Below, in pieces: positions 1 through 11,516 of a stretch of DNA of 64,000 nucleotides (position 1 is its first letter; every line of letters begins with the position of its first letter). A program made the position numbers and the translations under genes. The notes beneath the pieces were generated by a model. The model searched no databases and was not told the DNA's origin. It worked only from the letters and a program-made list of their open reading frames with translations. The DNA lies in the NCBI GenBank assembly GCA_009193035.1, contig SWDT01000768.1, forward strand, positions 1 through 64,000. Direction: 5' to 3'. Source of the DNA: Halicephalobus mephisto. Its lineage: Eukaryota > Nematoda > Chromadorea > Rhabditida > Panagrolaimidae.

Positions 1-272
1 ATTACCAACCTGTTAGAAGCCATTTCAATCACTCCTAAACACTGCGGTGAACAGAGTATTTTATAAAATAACAGAAGAAACGAAAATATAAAACAAAACT
101 GTTAACAGAACGAACAAACTGAAACTTTTAACAACCTGATGGGACTACGGCGTCATTTACCGAGTTCTAAATCTGTTTCTTACCATCTTTCTGATCCGTT
201 GACTCAAGTTCCTGAGTCTGTTGCTCAACGAACTCTTCTTCGGGATGGGCTCCGATATTACCGATTCAGTCT

Positions 273-902
273 TCATGAGACTGTCGACATGGTCCCACAT
301 TGGTCATCAATGACGAGCGATTTTTCAACGGTATCCTCAACAACGGACTCCGAAGATTCGTCGTAGGAACAACATTCGTCCACGATACTTCCTTCCCTAC
401 TATCTTCAAAGATGATTGGGAGCTTGTTGAAGCGTAAGGCAACGCTCTAAAGACAATTCGAAGTTATCACAGGGAACTACCATCAAGATGGAAGGAAACA
501 AACCTTGTGAAGCGGGATCTCATTCATCTCTTCGTCTGTGAAGTACTCACTTTCCTCAAACTCTTCTCCATAAGGACAGCATTCCTCATACTGAGGACAT
601 GCCATCAGCTCCTCCTCCATTAACCTCTTGATGTTCCTGAAAGACGAAAATATAAGGACAAAGAGTCATTCACAAACCTCAAAACGTTCGTCAGAGAGGG
701 TTTGTCCTTATAAGTGTGGACAACCACATGGAGGTCGAAGAGGAGGTCCCTCTTCATCCAGGCCGGAATGCGGTCGGCAACCTGGTGAAGCCAGCTGAAA
801 AAGAAACTATCACTGAAAATTAACAGGAAAGCAACTCTACCTGCTTAACTCGAAGACCGCATCTGGCGAATCATAACACGAAACATCTTCGAGGATGTTC
901 AT
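273..902 (-). CDS. Small acidic protein of unknown function, three exons
   Basis: I do not recognise this protein. Reading the minus strand from an ATG at 902, a first exon (MNILEDVSCYDSPDAVFEL...) ends at a GT donor. A second begins after TTTTTCAG and reads SWLHQVADRIPAWMKRDLLF and onward to TNVLR. Further exons read NIKRLMEEELMACPQYEECC... and SVALRFNKLPIIFEDSREGS..., ending at TGA 273-275. The product is about 170 residues, helical in its first half and rich in Glu, Asp and Ser with paired Cys in its second half. No signal peptide or membrane segment is seen. A second frame (MKTESVISEPIPKKSS...) opens at the stop and runs about 37 codons, so the true C-terminus may be longer through an unseen splice. 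The coherent frames across three good introns make a real gene likely. Confidence 0.6.
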
Positions 903-3900
903 GGCAAAAGTGGATAATTGGTAACGAGAGGAATAATTTCAATCACCTAGAAAAGTGAAAATAAAACTATAATAGAAAGTAAATAATAAATAATAAACAA
1001 AGAAAGACGAAGCACAACACAGTAAGAACAGCATTCGTGCTAAGACACAGAAATCGAGGCAATTTCCCGCTCCTTTGGAAGGAATAATATTCTAGTTTTT
1101 TCAAATTTTTTATTTGGGATTTTGCTCTTTCAAACAGATATTTTAACTCACATCTAATAACATTAAAATATGGAGGTGAATTAAATAGTTTAGACGGAAA
1201 TCAATGAATGAGGTTTATTTTTTTTGCTTTTTAGGGTTTTTTAAAGTTAAAAATTAATGTTGTATTCCTTGAGGAGTCACTGTGATTCATTTAAGGAGAA
1301 TAAAGTAGTACTAATTTTATAATAGTTTATGAATGGATATATTTGTGAACTTATCTAACATTTTGATTGAAAAGATGAATGGAAATATTTATTCTCCTGT
1401 TTATCACTTGTGAATATGTTGAAACTGTCCACATCAAAAGGAATTGAAAAGATTGGAAGGATAGTGCTCACACATTTTATATCTCTGAATTTCTTGAACA
1501 CTATGTTTTCTGAAGAATTAGAAATTTAGAATTAATTTCCTTCTGACTTTTCATGTCTATCTGTTATATGATGTTTGCGTAAATCGAATAAGAATTTTAG
1601 AAATTTTCGGAATAGTGATATGGGAATCCACATTTCAAATTCCCCAAACACTATCTTAATTTCTAAAAGGATTCAAAATCTGAAATCTATTGTCTACTTT
1701 GTATTTAGGAAAAATGTATTAACTGTATTCTCAGAAAAGATATTTATGACTGTAAAACAGTTGATTAATTCAATCTGAAATTTTTCGTCATTAGAATATG
1801 ATGTGTTGTTCTACTGTGAATTGAAAGCAATGGAAATAATAGTGTTTCGGAATTCAATTTCTTGATCTTACAAACACTGTTCAATCATTTTAATACGGAT
1901 CAAAATAGATAACATTAGGAATTTAGAATCTTTAAATTACAAGTCATTGTTAATTTCTTCGAATCGAAAAGTGAAAATAAGAAAAACAGTCAGCAAATAC
2001 AATTTTTATTATTTGTCAGAAATAATCATTTTAATTATATTGATATTTTTCGTCTAAAAAGGAATTAGAAATATTTAATTAAATAATATTCCTAAGTTCA
2101 TATCTTAGAACATTATTCATGTCTATATAATAGGAATTGGGAGAACTGAAGAACAGTAAATTTCCTATAGATATTTTTAAAAAGTTTTTTGAATCTGATC
2201 TCTTCTACTTTTCCAATTTTACTTTGAAGGAATTGAATATTTTTGAGAAACTCCGAAATCTCTCACTAATACTAGGAGTATTATGGGATTTATAGAAATT
2301 TAAAAATCGGGAAGATACTCCTTTGTATATTCATTCCACGTTCTTCAGTTCTTACAATTGCTGTTATGTAGATATGAATAGTATTCCAAGATATATACTT
2401 AGGAATGTCATTCAATCAAATATTTTAATTTACTTTTAGACAGAAAATATCAATAAAATTGAAATGAACGATCTAAGGAAATTCAATTCTCTAAACACTT
2501 CCAAAGAGCTCCAATCAACAAAGATATTATCCATATTGTTAGAGAAATTTGTTTAAATCACTCTGAGCTTATTCTTTCTACCCTTTCACAAATCAATTTG
2601 ATTATTTCTGAACACTAATAAAATTTTATTCTAGATATTATTTTCTTTTCAACTCAAAAAGTCCTGTCTCATGCTCTCAAATATCTGAGCTTGCAGATAT
2701 TAGCTAGTTTCGTCTACTTCTCCATGTCATTTAAATAAGGTAGATAGTGTCTAAAGAATTAAAAAAGCTTGAATGTTTATAAAACCACTGTTTTCTTGTC
2801 TTTAAATGTTTATTAGAAATACAGAAACGCTATTTGAAGGAGAACAAATAAGCCGTCAAATAACTTAACTGTTTCGAGGTTCTGCAATTTGATTGTCAAA
2901 AGTATAGAAGAAATACACACTATGTATTCTAAATTTTCAGTTCTTTCTTCAGAGTCTAGAATAGTGTTTAAGGAATTCAGAAATATGAATTTCGAAAACA
3001 TTATTCTCTTTTAGTTCTTCATCTAAGAACACCAATTCCGTTCCAATATCTGAAGATTAAAATTACTGCTATTGAATTGCCCAAGTTTCGCAATTCATCT
3101 TCTAAGAACAAAATTAATACTTTAGAAATTCAGAATTTGAAGTACTGTTCTAATGACTCTTTACAAATCATTGAGTTCTCCAAAAGAACATGGATTCTGT
3201 CCATGAGTATCTATTCAAAGATCAAATGAGTTTATTCTTTCTCATGCTGTTCGAAACGCTTCATAGAACCTGAAGAAGTTTTGAAATCAGAAACAGAAGA
3301 TCATAGTGATGGAAGAGTTTCTTTCCCCCTCAAAAAATCTTAAATCAAAAAGTCCCAAAATAAAGGAAACGAGTCTGACAGACTTGGGGCTTCCGTGTCC
3401 TCTGAGGTCATCTTCAAAGAACCTGACAATATTTAAAATTGAACGAAATTAAATGTCTCAAGAGAAGAAGGTATTCAGATTATCTTTAAAATTCTTTATT
3501 AAATTAGAATAATATTACAATGATAAAAAAGGTGAAGAGTTTTAAAATTATTTATTATCTTCAGTTTATTTAATTCTCATTCTGTAAAGATACAAATTTA
3601 AAAATATGAAATTTATTATTTATATTGCTTTTGATTTCTCAAATTCCTTTGATATCTCAATGAATAGTATCCAAAAAATTCGAAAAAATGAAATTTGTGA
3701 ACACTATCCTTCCAATCTTTTGAATCCTTGTTAAGAAGAAAGCTGCAAAATATTTATAAGACGCTTTCTAGGTAACTTTGACTTTTTTTTGTGTGGAGAC
3801 CCGGCGCCAAAAAATAGAGGTGTTTCAATTTGGGTAAAAATATGTAGAAGGGGGTAATAAGACCCGTAGATTCTGAATCCGACATCAGAATTGGGAGGTC

Positions 3901-4943
3901 AGCTTTCAGAATTCGGAGATTTTGAAATTAGTAATTTTATATTTTTGTCAAATAACAACTGGCTTTAATATTTTCTGAGGAACCTCTACTCTTTAGAACT
4001 ATATTTCTTACTGCAATATTTTGATAAATGATCCAGAAAGTAATGCACAGTAGAGAACGCCTAGAAACTTCGAAATATCTGAAATATTTAATAGAAATTG
4101 TTTATTTTTTTTGAACTTGGAAATAAAAGTGTACAATAAGCTATAAAAATTGAGAAATGTTTGGTACTGTTGCATAATTTTTGATGCTTCTAAATTTAGA
4201 AATTAAAGCAAAATTCAACGAAATACTTTCAGAGGGTAATTACCCCAGCTATCTGTTTCTTCTTTAAATACCTTATAGTTTGTATTTTCTAGAAGATAGT
4301 GTTTAACTAAACATTAAAGTTCATCTTCTTTTGTTTTCAATTTAAATTTCAAAAAAATCCCGAGCTCTCAATTTTAAATTATACTGAAACATCTCATTGG
4401 AATTCAATGATCTTCAAGAATATTACTAGAATTACAAAAAGATTTCAGAAACCTCTGTGATTCTTAAAGATTTCCGAATATTTCGTTAAATTTTGTAATA
4501 AAAAAATACACCAGAATATAATTGTTGTATTTCCTTTGCTGCGAAGAATGAACAAGCCCATTTCATTCATAGTAAAGTGATATTACTTTTCAATTTGTAT
4601 GTTTACATTTTTGTAAAATTACTTGTAAATTTAATGGATTCTGAAATATTGTGTAAATTTTCTAAATATTGAAACATTTAAAGTTAATTCGACTTTTTTA
4701 ACCAGTAGAACTTTAGTGATTGATTTTTGAATGAAAAGGAAATTCTCCTGCGGTAGTGAGCAAGCTTATTCATTATCATTAGAAACGTAGGTAGACCAAA
4801 ATTTATCCTTGGCGAGCTGCCTGTTTGTGATAAGACACCGATTTTCAGCTCTATAAAATCAGTTGGTCGTCTTCAGTTATTACTGCTTTGTATTGATTTA
4901 TTATTCTGTAATTTCACCATGTTAAATTATTTATAATGTTAAA
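903..4943. other. AT-rich intergenic stretch
   Basis: About 4 kb in which I find no convincing gene on either strand. The open frames are short, AT-biased and lack splice-coherent continuation. The sequence is full of degenerate TTCTGAA/TTAGAA-like words resembling the TTC/GAA blocks in introns further along. An unusual GC-richer patch with a G run lies near 3790-3900. Confidence 0.5.
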
Positions 4944-6837
4944 ATGAGCTGGAAACAGTGTTTTGGCCGTGAATGTAAATTAGGATGGGGGTTCAATCAA
5001 TCTTTGAACCGATTGATACCCGTTGTAGGAGAACCTCCTGATGTTACATCGAAAGCCAAGAATGAATGGGTATATTGGGTTGACAATTTGTCATCCATCG
5101 CTATTCCATATTTGGCAAGTTTCCTGTTCGTTGATTAAATTCACCGTGGATATTTTAGCCATGGACAAGTCTGCTTCTGGAACCCAGCTGCAAAAAAGTT
5201 CTCGATTTCCGGATTATCTCTGACGATAATGAATATTGGGAGGTTCGTTGTCGTTTCTTAAGACAAAGAAAAAACTCCAAAAAACTTCCAAAGTATCCAT
5301 CTAACTGCAGTCATTTCGTCAATGAAGTGGGATATGGCATAGATTTGAAAGTAGTGTTTCCACGAAAAGGGTTTCGATGTGATTGGTTTCAGGTGAGATT
5401 TACCAACATATATCTCCTTTAATAACAGAATTTTACTTTACTTTAATTTCTTTTTGGACAAGTTTCAAAAACATTATATAATCGATGATTTTAATGGTCC
5501 AAAAACAGTTATTTAAGGGAAATTGTGCAAATTTTCGGATTATCTTCTTCTCTATTGCACTAGAAAGTCTTTCAGATAGAAGATTTATTTGAAAATAGAA
5601 GTTTCAATAAAACCCAAAAGAAAACTAAATGCAGAGTCTTGATCAATTTTGATCAAGTTCAAGAAATGACTCTGGGGGAACTTATGACGTTCATGGATGA
5701 AGTAGAGGAAAAGAAACAATCTCAACATGATATTCCCGTTCGTTTTGGATATCAAAAATTGAATCAGGAAATCCAAGAAATAGTCATCAGTAATCAAAAT
5801 ATTTTCGGGCGCTTCCTCACATATCTCTATTGTGTTTATCGGAAAATTGAAATGAAAATGCAAAAAGCCGGATATGTAAGTATTCTTCCGAATATGGGAT
5901 CAGAAGAAAGATTATTGGAGAAAATTCATGCTAATCTAAGTGAAGCAAAGAAAAATTATAAATTTATGGACAGAAACGATTTCTTGAAAATGTACCCAGT
6001 GTTGAAGAAACTTTTCTTCTGTTACACTGATTACATTAAATATGCCATAGACAATATGAACGACATTGATGAAGGAGATCACCTTCCAGAAACAGATAAA
6101 GAAATAAAAGTTTGGCTAAAAAAGTTAAACAAATGGGCGCCAAAAAAAGTCAACAAGGAGTGGATCAAGTGCACGGGTTCTTTTATTGGAACTTCTTTGG
6201 GCTATGAACTAGTTGTTGAAGCGCTTCGTAAAACAAAGAAATTCAGAAATTTTCCAGTGATCAATGATAGTCAAGCAATTGAACCATATATCATGGAAGA
6301 GAATGATAGAAAAATCTTATTTGGGATTTTTGGCACGAAAGAAAATTACAAGACAAAAATGCCTTTCGGATTCGTTGATATGAAAGGAGCCAAAGAAACA
6401 AAAATCCCACATGATTCGGCCATACTTGAATGCAAATGTCCAGGAGGTTGCACTGAAGACCTAAGGAGATGGATCTGTACCAAATGTGGAGACTTTGTTT
6501 CTGAGAAATGCATGACCCTGTTCTGCTCTTGTGGATCAAAGAAGTATAAAGATAAACGTTTTATATGCCATTATCCAAAGCATCGATCAGGACAACAAAA
6601 AGAAATAGAAGAACAGCATATTAATCAAGATGTCCTTCGATCAATCGATAAACGGCTGGAAAAATCCAGGAGAGGAACAATCGATTCCTTGAGAGGAAGA
6701 TCCACTTCGTCATCGACATTATTTCGCGAAACAAACATGAAGAAGAAGTCAAAGAGATCTTGAGGAAACTTCAAGATTTAAATCTCAATAGCCGTACTGA
6801 ACATATGATTAAACTGTATTTGAATGAAAATAAGTAA
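4944..6837 (+). CDS. Unrecognised protein with Cys-rich C-terminal region; apparent 1-base frame break
   Basis: Exons 4944-5114, 5159-5392 and 5576 onward join in frame. The first intron appears to use a GC donor (GCAAGT) with a TTTTAG acceptor; the second is GT-AG. The N-terminus begins MSWKQCFGRECKLGWGF. The large last exon is helical and then has a Cys cluster with pairs CKCPGGC, CTKCG and CSCG followed by CHYPKH, which looks like a zinc-binding region. The frame as given stops at 6761-6763 after a Ser/Arg-rich tail. Shifting frame at the A-run 6660-6664 instead continues as a helical tail (IQERNNRFLERKIHF..., ending LYLNENK) to TAA 6835-6837. That tail looks far more protein-like. I do not recognise the family. 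The gene may be intact with a sequencing slip, or recently broken. Confidence 0.6.
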
Positions 6838-8225
6838 ATGAATCAACATCAATTATTTAAAAAATTGGAAAGTTTGCTTTTTTAATGTTGAAATTTGTAA
6901 ATTGTGGCAGAAATCCAAAACTGATTTCTCTTTGATTTTCTGCCAATATTGTTGTATATAGTTCAAAATGTCAACTAGTTTGAGGAGTATGATGTTTCTA
7001 ATACGAGTGTCATTTAAGAGCTGGTCCAGGAAAAATAGGTAGAGATTCACTTTTACATTGAAAAATAGACCAGTTCATTTTGATGGGAACAGAATTTATC
7101 TTGTGAAAAGAAATAAAAGTTTTTATGAAATTATCTCAGTAATAATTTCTAGGAAGTTAAAATTATTCTAATATTGGAAGAAAGAGCGATTCAATTTTGG
7201 TTAATTAATTATTGAATTTACCCTATTTCTGCTCTCATTCGTTTTGTATGAGAATTAAAAATTTTAAAAACCATAAGATGTTTTAATTATAATACAATAT
7301 GTCGCGAAATAGTGCGTCTTTTGATTACAACTCGGGCTAATCAAGTAAAGTCCAGAAGGTTGAAAAATCGAGGTCGACGGAGAATTTTTTCAAAAAAGTA
7401 GCTAGAAATAAGAAAAACTAAAATATCGAAAATTATCTTATTGAAAAGCAACATTCAATAAAACTCAATAACCAACTCTAAATTTCATCTCCCTTATCCA
7501 AAACCATTCACTAAATACATCTCAATCACTTTACTAAAAAAGTAATTCTCTTCCACAAAAACCATCACGACTTCAAGAAAAACCAAACTCATATCTTTGA
7601 AACCTTTACACGCAAACTCCACTCCGAAATTACTTAAAAGATATTAAATAAAATATCAGTCTTTATATGCCCAACTTAGAAATTACACTAAAACATTAAT
7701 TTCCAAAAAAAACTTTATTTCTGATCCACAATACCACATTATTTCCAAAATTTATTATTTAATCAGGAATCAAACAATAATTATTTCTAAAAATAAATCA
7801 ATGATTCTAATATTGATATTACCGAAACTTATTTAAAATATGAATTCCACATTATTATTCTGAAGTCAAAAAATAATTCATTGTAAATATAAAAAGTATA
7901 ATTCCGCATCCCACCAATTAAATGACAAATTTTACTCTACAAAAACCTCATATCTCATCCATCTATTTTGATATATATTTTAACACTGATAAATCTAATT
8001 ACCAATTTCTCTCATTTAAACTTTTTTCATATCTATTATGTAATTCATGAATTATAAACAACGAATGCTTTCTTTATGAGAAGAGCAAATAGCAGCAACT
8101 GTTGTTCATTCAAAAACGATGTGGGTGGTCCTTCAATTCTTGTCTCTCACTGAAATAGCTTACATGGATGACTGATTTTATTCGAAAAATTATAGCATAC
8201 ACAATTCACTTTCTGCTTTTTCCAC
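6838..8225. other. AT-rich intergenic stretch
   Basis: No gene recognised. The sequence is strongly AT-rich, with A-rich runs from about 7430 to 8000. It separates two plus-strand genes and probably holds the 3' end of the first and the promoter of the second. Confidence 0.45.
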
Positions 8226-9246
8226 ATGTTACAACAAAAGTTAAGCCCCAATAAATTGATTATACCAGCGGATTCCTCGAAATGTGAGTCTAAATTATGC
8301 AATATCACTTTTTAATTTTAATTTCAGCCTCTTTCAACCCTCGACAAAAATGGAAAAGGGCAGAAACCCGAGTAGCTGTCATCTGTTTTCCAAAAACACA
8401 CCGTCGAAGAAAGAAGGTGAGAAAATAATATTATTACAGTCAAACCAGTTGACTTCAGGAAGAACAAATGAACAGAACAGTAATTGAATCCCTACCATTA
8501 GTTGATGCAGAACTGGAAAAAGATATTGATTATTTTCAAAGATTTCTTCGACGAGAACTGATTGAAACCGATAAAACAAATGAATTAGACAAGTTTTTAA
8601 AGTCGGTTGATGTTGCCCTGACTGAGATAATATAGTTTCCTTTCAGGTTTTGTTCCATCGACAGCCAAGAAGAATCTTTAGTTTCCGAATACTTTCTAGC
8701 CAAGAGCAAACAGTTTCTTAAACAAAAGTAAGTCATAAAATTATATTTTTCATTGAAAATGTAAAAATTTATTATAAAAACTAAAATGATTACCGGATAC
8801 AGACAATTGGAACTCATCCTTGATAGCAGTTTGGCAAAAAGAAAAGAAGTAGAAATCCTTGATCAATTAGCATGTCAAGGAGAGAACCAGATGAGGATTC
8901 AAAGAAAAGCTTCGGTAATTGAGAGAAATTACCAATCCTTGGTGAAAGACTTTGCCCGATTTTCCTTTGAGCTGTGTTCACTCAAATCCCTGGAACATGC
9001 GGCTTTGACAACAAAAAACGAAAAAAAGAATACAAAGTAAGAATTTGTTGTCCACATAATCAGTTTCTTGAGAAGACTAATGAGTTCTTTAGAAATCATA
9101 ATAAGCGAGTCTTATTTTGCAGAATCCACCATTGTTTTCGGTATATTCATAACCTCAATAGGTTGAATTTTTTAATTTTGAAAAAATATCTCAAACTCCA
9201 TCTAAAAACTAATTATCAAGTTATGAACAAGGCAATTAAAACTTAA
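8226..9246 (+). CDS. Small coiled-coil protein, possibly DUF4200/CFAP-like
   Basis: An ATG at 8226 opens a short exon (MLQQKLSPNKLIIPADSSK) that joins through a GT-AG intron to FNPRQKWKRAETRVAVICFP. Further small introns lead to EEQMNRTVIESLPLVDAELE KD..., then FCSIDSQEESLVSEYFLAKS, then QLELILDSSLAKRKEVEILD and KASVIERNYQSLVKDFARF. The joined product is about 200 residues, mostly helical and charged, with no membrane segment. The stretch around ELEKDIDYFQRFL resembles the start of the DUF4200 coiled coil of cilia-associated proteins, but this is only an impression. The last exon (KIHHCFRYIHNLNRL...) is AT-biased and its choice is uncertain. Exon junctions keep one frame throughout, which supports a real gene. 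Confidence 0.55.
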
Positions 9247-9971
9247 GATCTAGATGTTACAGTATAGTCTCAGACTGTTTGCAATGAAAATTAAGCATAG
9301 CCGATTAAATTTTTTTTTTCTAAAAATCAGTTTTTTTGATCGAATACGCAAATTAAATATCATTTTATTTATGGAATTTGAGGCATTTTCTCCAAATTTA
9401 CGGGACCTAATCTTATATATAAAATTAATATAGAAATTCATAATCTGTTGTATTTTTAAAATAGTATCTGCATTTTAGAGAAATAATAACACTGAAATTT
9501 TAAAAAATTTAAACTACTTATCAATGACCAGAATTTACAACTGACTTATTATTTGGATATCTTTCGATTAAAACAACATATTCTAAACGGTTTCATTATC
9601 GTAACTTTACTACTAGATGAATAGTAAGCTCTTTAAGTAACGCATAAAATGCAGAAATTTCTTTAAACTTTTGTATTTAGATCCCCAGTAATCAAAATTC
9701 AGTGGCAGATTGATTTAGACAGAAAAATAAGACTCAAATACCGACGAATTTAGTTTTCTCTCGAAACTGATTACAGAAATATTTTTTCATCCAAGATTTC
9801 AGAAATCCCGAATTGGAAACACAACGACAACTAATTCAACGGGAAATTGTTAAAGAAGAAGAATGGATCACATTTCTGGAGGAAAATATTAGAAATACAG
9901 TATGACAGAGCTCATTTGAATACAAAGAATGACTGATAGGAGATCACTGGAATCACAAGACAGGAAGCTGA
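9247..9971. other. Intergenic stretch
   Basis: No gene seen. It lies between the 3' ends of a plus-strand and a minus-strand gene (convergent), so it should hold both 3' UTRs. The sequence is AT-rich with no clear repeat. Confidence 0.4.
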
Positions 9972-10849
9972 TCATACCGAAATAGAAACCGGTCCAATCG
10001 GCCTCGGTTGATCGCCGTCCATTCGGGGCTTTGGATATGTCTTGTTTGGAGGCCCTGTTTGATTCCTATCGTGGACAAAAACCATTACTGTAGCCAGAAT
10101 GCTGACGATAAATGCAATTATGTAGACAATCATAGCAATAACCCCTAAGTAATATGAGTATCCCTTTGATTGCTGAAATATCCGTTTCCATAAATTAAAG
10201 GATTAATTTGATCTACCTCATAGGTTATTGTAATTCCAGGAACGAATCTGATATCATTCCTGTGAGAACTGATAAAGAAAATCGCCATCGCGAAAGACGA
10301 AGATAATGCTCCAATTAGCGACGTTACATTCGTCACGATGGCAGATATTCTGATGCAGAGGGCACAGAAGGAGAAGCAGAGTGCCGTTGTTGCAGAAACT
10401 ATGGCGATTCCGAATAAGACAAGAACGACCTTCTGCCATTCGTGGAATTTGTGCTGTTCTTCTTCCGGATGAATTCCTCCGTTTTCTTGAAAGTATGCGT
10501 TTTCAAATTTGTAAGTACAATGAGTGTGAGTGGCCATTCCTAAAAAATATTCCATTTGGTAGGGAAAAGACATGTTTATAGCTTTTCCGTAAACAAAAGA
10601 AAGAGAAAACGTTTTCGAAGAATAACAATAACAGTCAATTAAAATAACTGGAAACTGACCTTTGATTAATTTTTTTGTTATGGTACAGTCTATCCAGAGG
10701 CCATGTTGATGTTCACTCTGAAATTCAGCCAAATATACCGTCTGCCAAGCGGGTGTAGCAATGGCTGCGATACTTAACCCCACGGCAATAAACAAGAGTG
10801 TTGCTGTTAGAAATATCATAAAATACCGACTAATGTTAATTACTTTCAT
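9972..10849 (-). CDS. Clc-like (claudin-superfamily) four-span membrane protein
   Basis: Three exons (10849-10660, 10539-10217, 10172-9972) give 237 residues. There are four hydrophobic segments: FMIFLTATLLFIAVGLSIAA near residue 20, VVLVLFGIAIVSATTALCFS, a third around SLIGALSSSFAMAIFFIS, and VIAMIVYIIAFIVSILATVM near the C-terminus. The first loop has the claudin-type GLW..C pattern (HGLWIDC). The topology, length and short charged tail fit the nematode Clc-like family of claudin relatives, which act at epithelial junctions. The first intron (120 bp) has no stop and is a multiple of three, so retaining it would insert 40 residues in frame; the second is only 44 bp. I cannot assign it to a particular family member. 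Confidence 0.85.
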
Positions 10850-11516
10850 CTTGCTGAAAATTAATCCAGTATAATCAGAAATTCAATGTGATATTGATGG
10901 ATAAACAGAAACAAAAACTAAGGAGATAAATCAATCACGGAACAGTTGTTTTTGCTGAGAGCTTTTCCTCTAAAAAATAATTAAGCACATCTAATAAAAA
11001 GTGACTTTTATTTGATTGGAAATCAAAATCTTTATCTTTCAGACATTCGGATTAAGCCATAAATTTGCACTCAAATCACCAACAAACACGAGATCGATTA
11101 GCGAGGTGCGAATATCAAATTAGACAGGATATGAGGACACACATCAACGGAAATTTCAATAGCAACAACAGAGCTAAACAAAAATGTGTAAAATTCGGGC
11201 AATTGTCTTGCCGACTTGTAACGGAGAGCAAAAGACGACCTCTAGATCATAGAAGAATAAACTTGGTCGAGTTCTTAGCTTTGGAACAGCTGATGCTCCA
11301 TGTTTGAGACCAACTGCATGCGGCCTCAGGGAGTCCAATCCAAAAATAGGCTTAGTCATTCTTCAAACTTGATGATAGTCATCGGTCATTCTGATTTAGA
11401 TCGTTGACCATCTATAAAAAAGCCTGAATCATTTCTTTCCAATTGTTTGTTTTATCGGCAGAATATTTTTTCATATTTATTTTTTGGAACAGATTATAAT
11501 TTTTTTAAGATAAAAA
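10850..11516. other. Intergenic stretch between two minus-strand genes
   Basis: It holds the upstream region of the Clc-like gene and the 3' flank of the monooxygenase. The open frames around 11065-11360 overlap on both strands without splice support, and I do not call a gene. Confidence 0.4.

Noticed and set aside
4944..5000. Resemblance of FGRECKLGWGFNQSL to the post-cleavage start of Nup98-type nucleoporin regions
   Set aside because: Only about ten residues, and nothing in the rest of the protein supports it.
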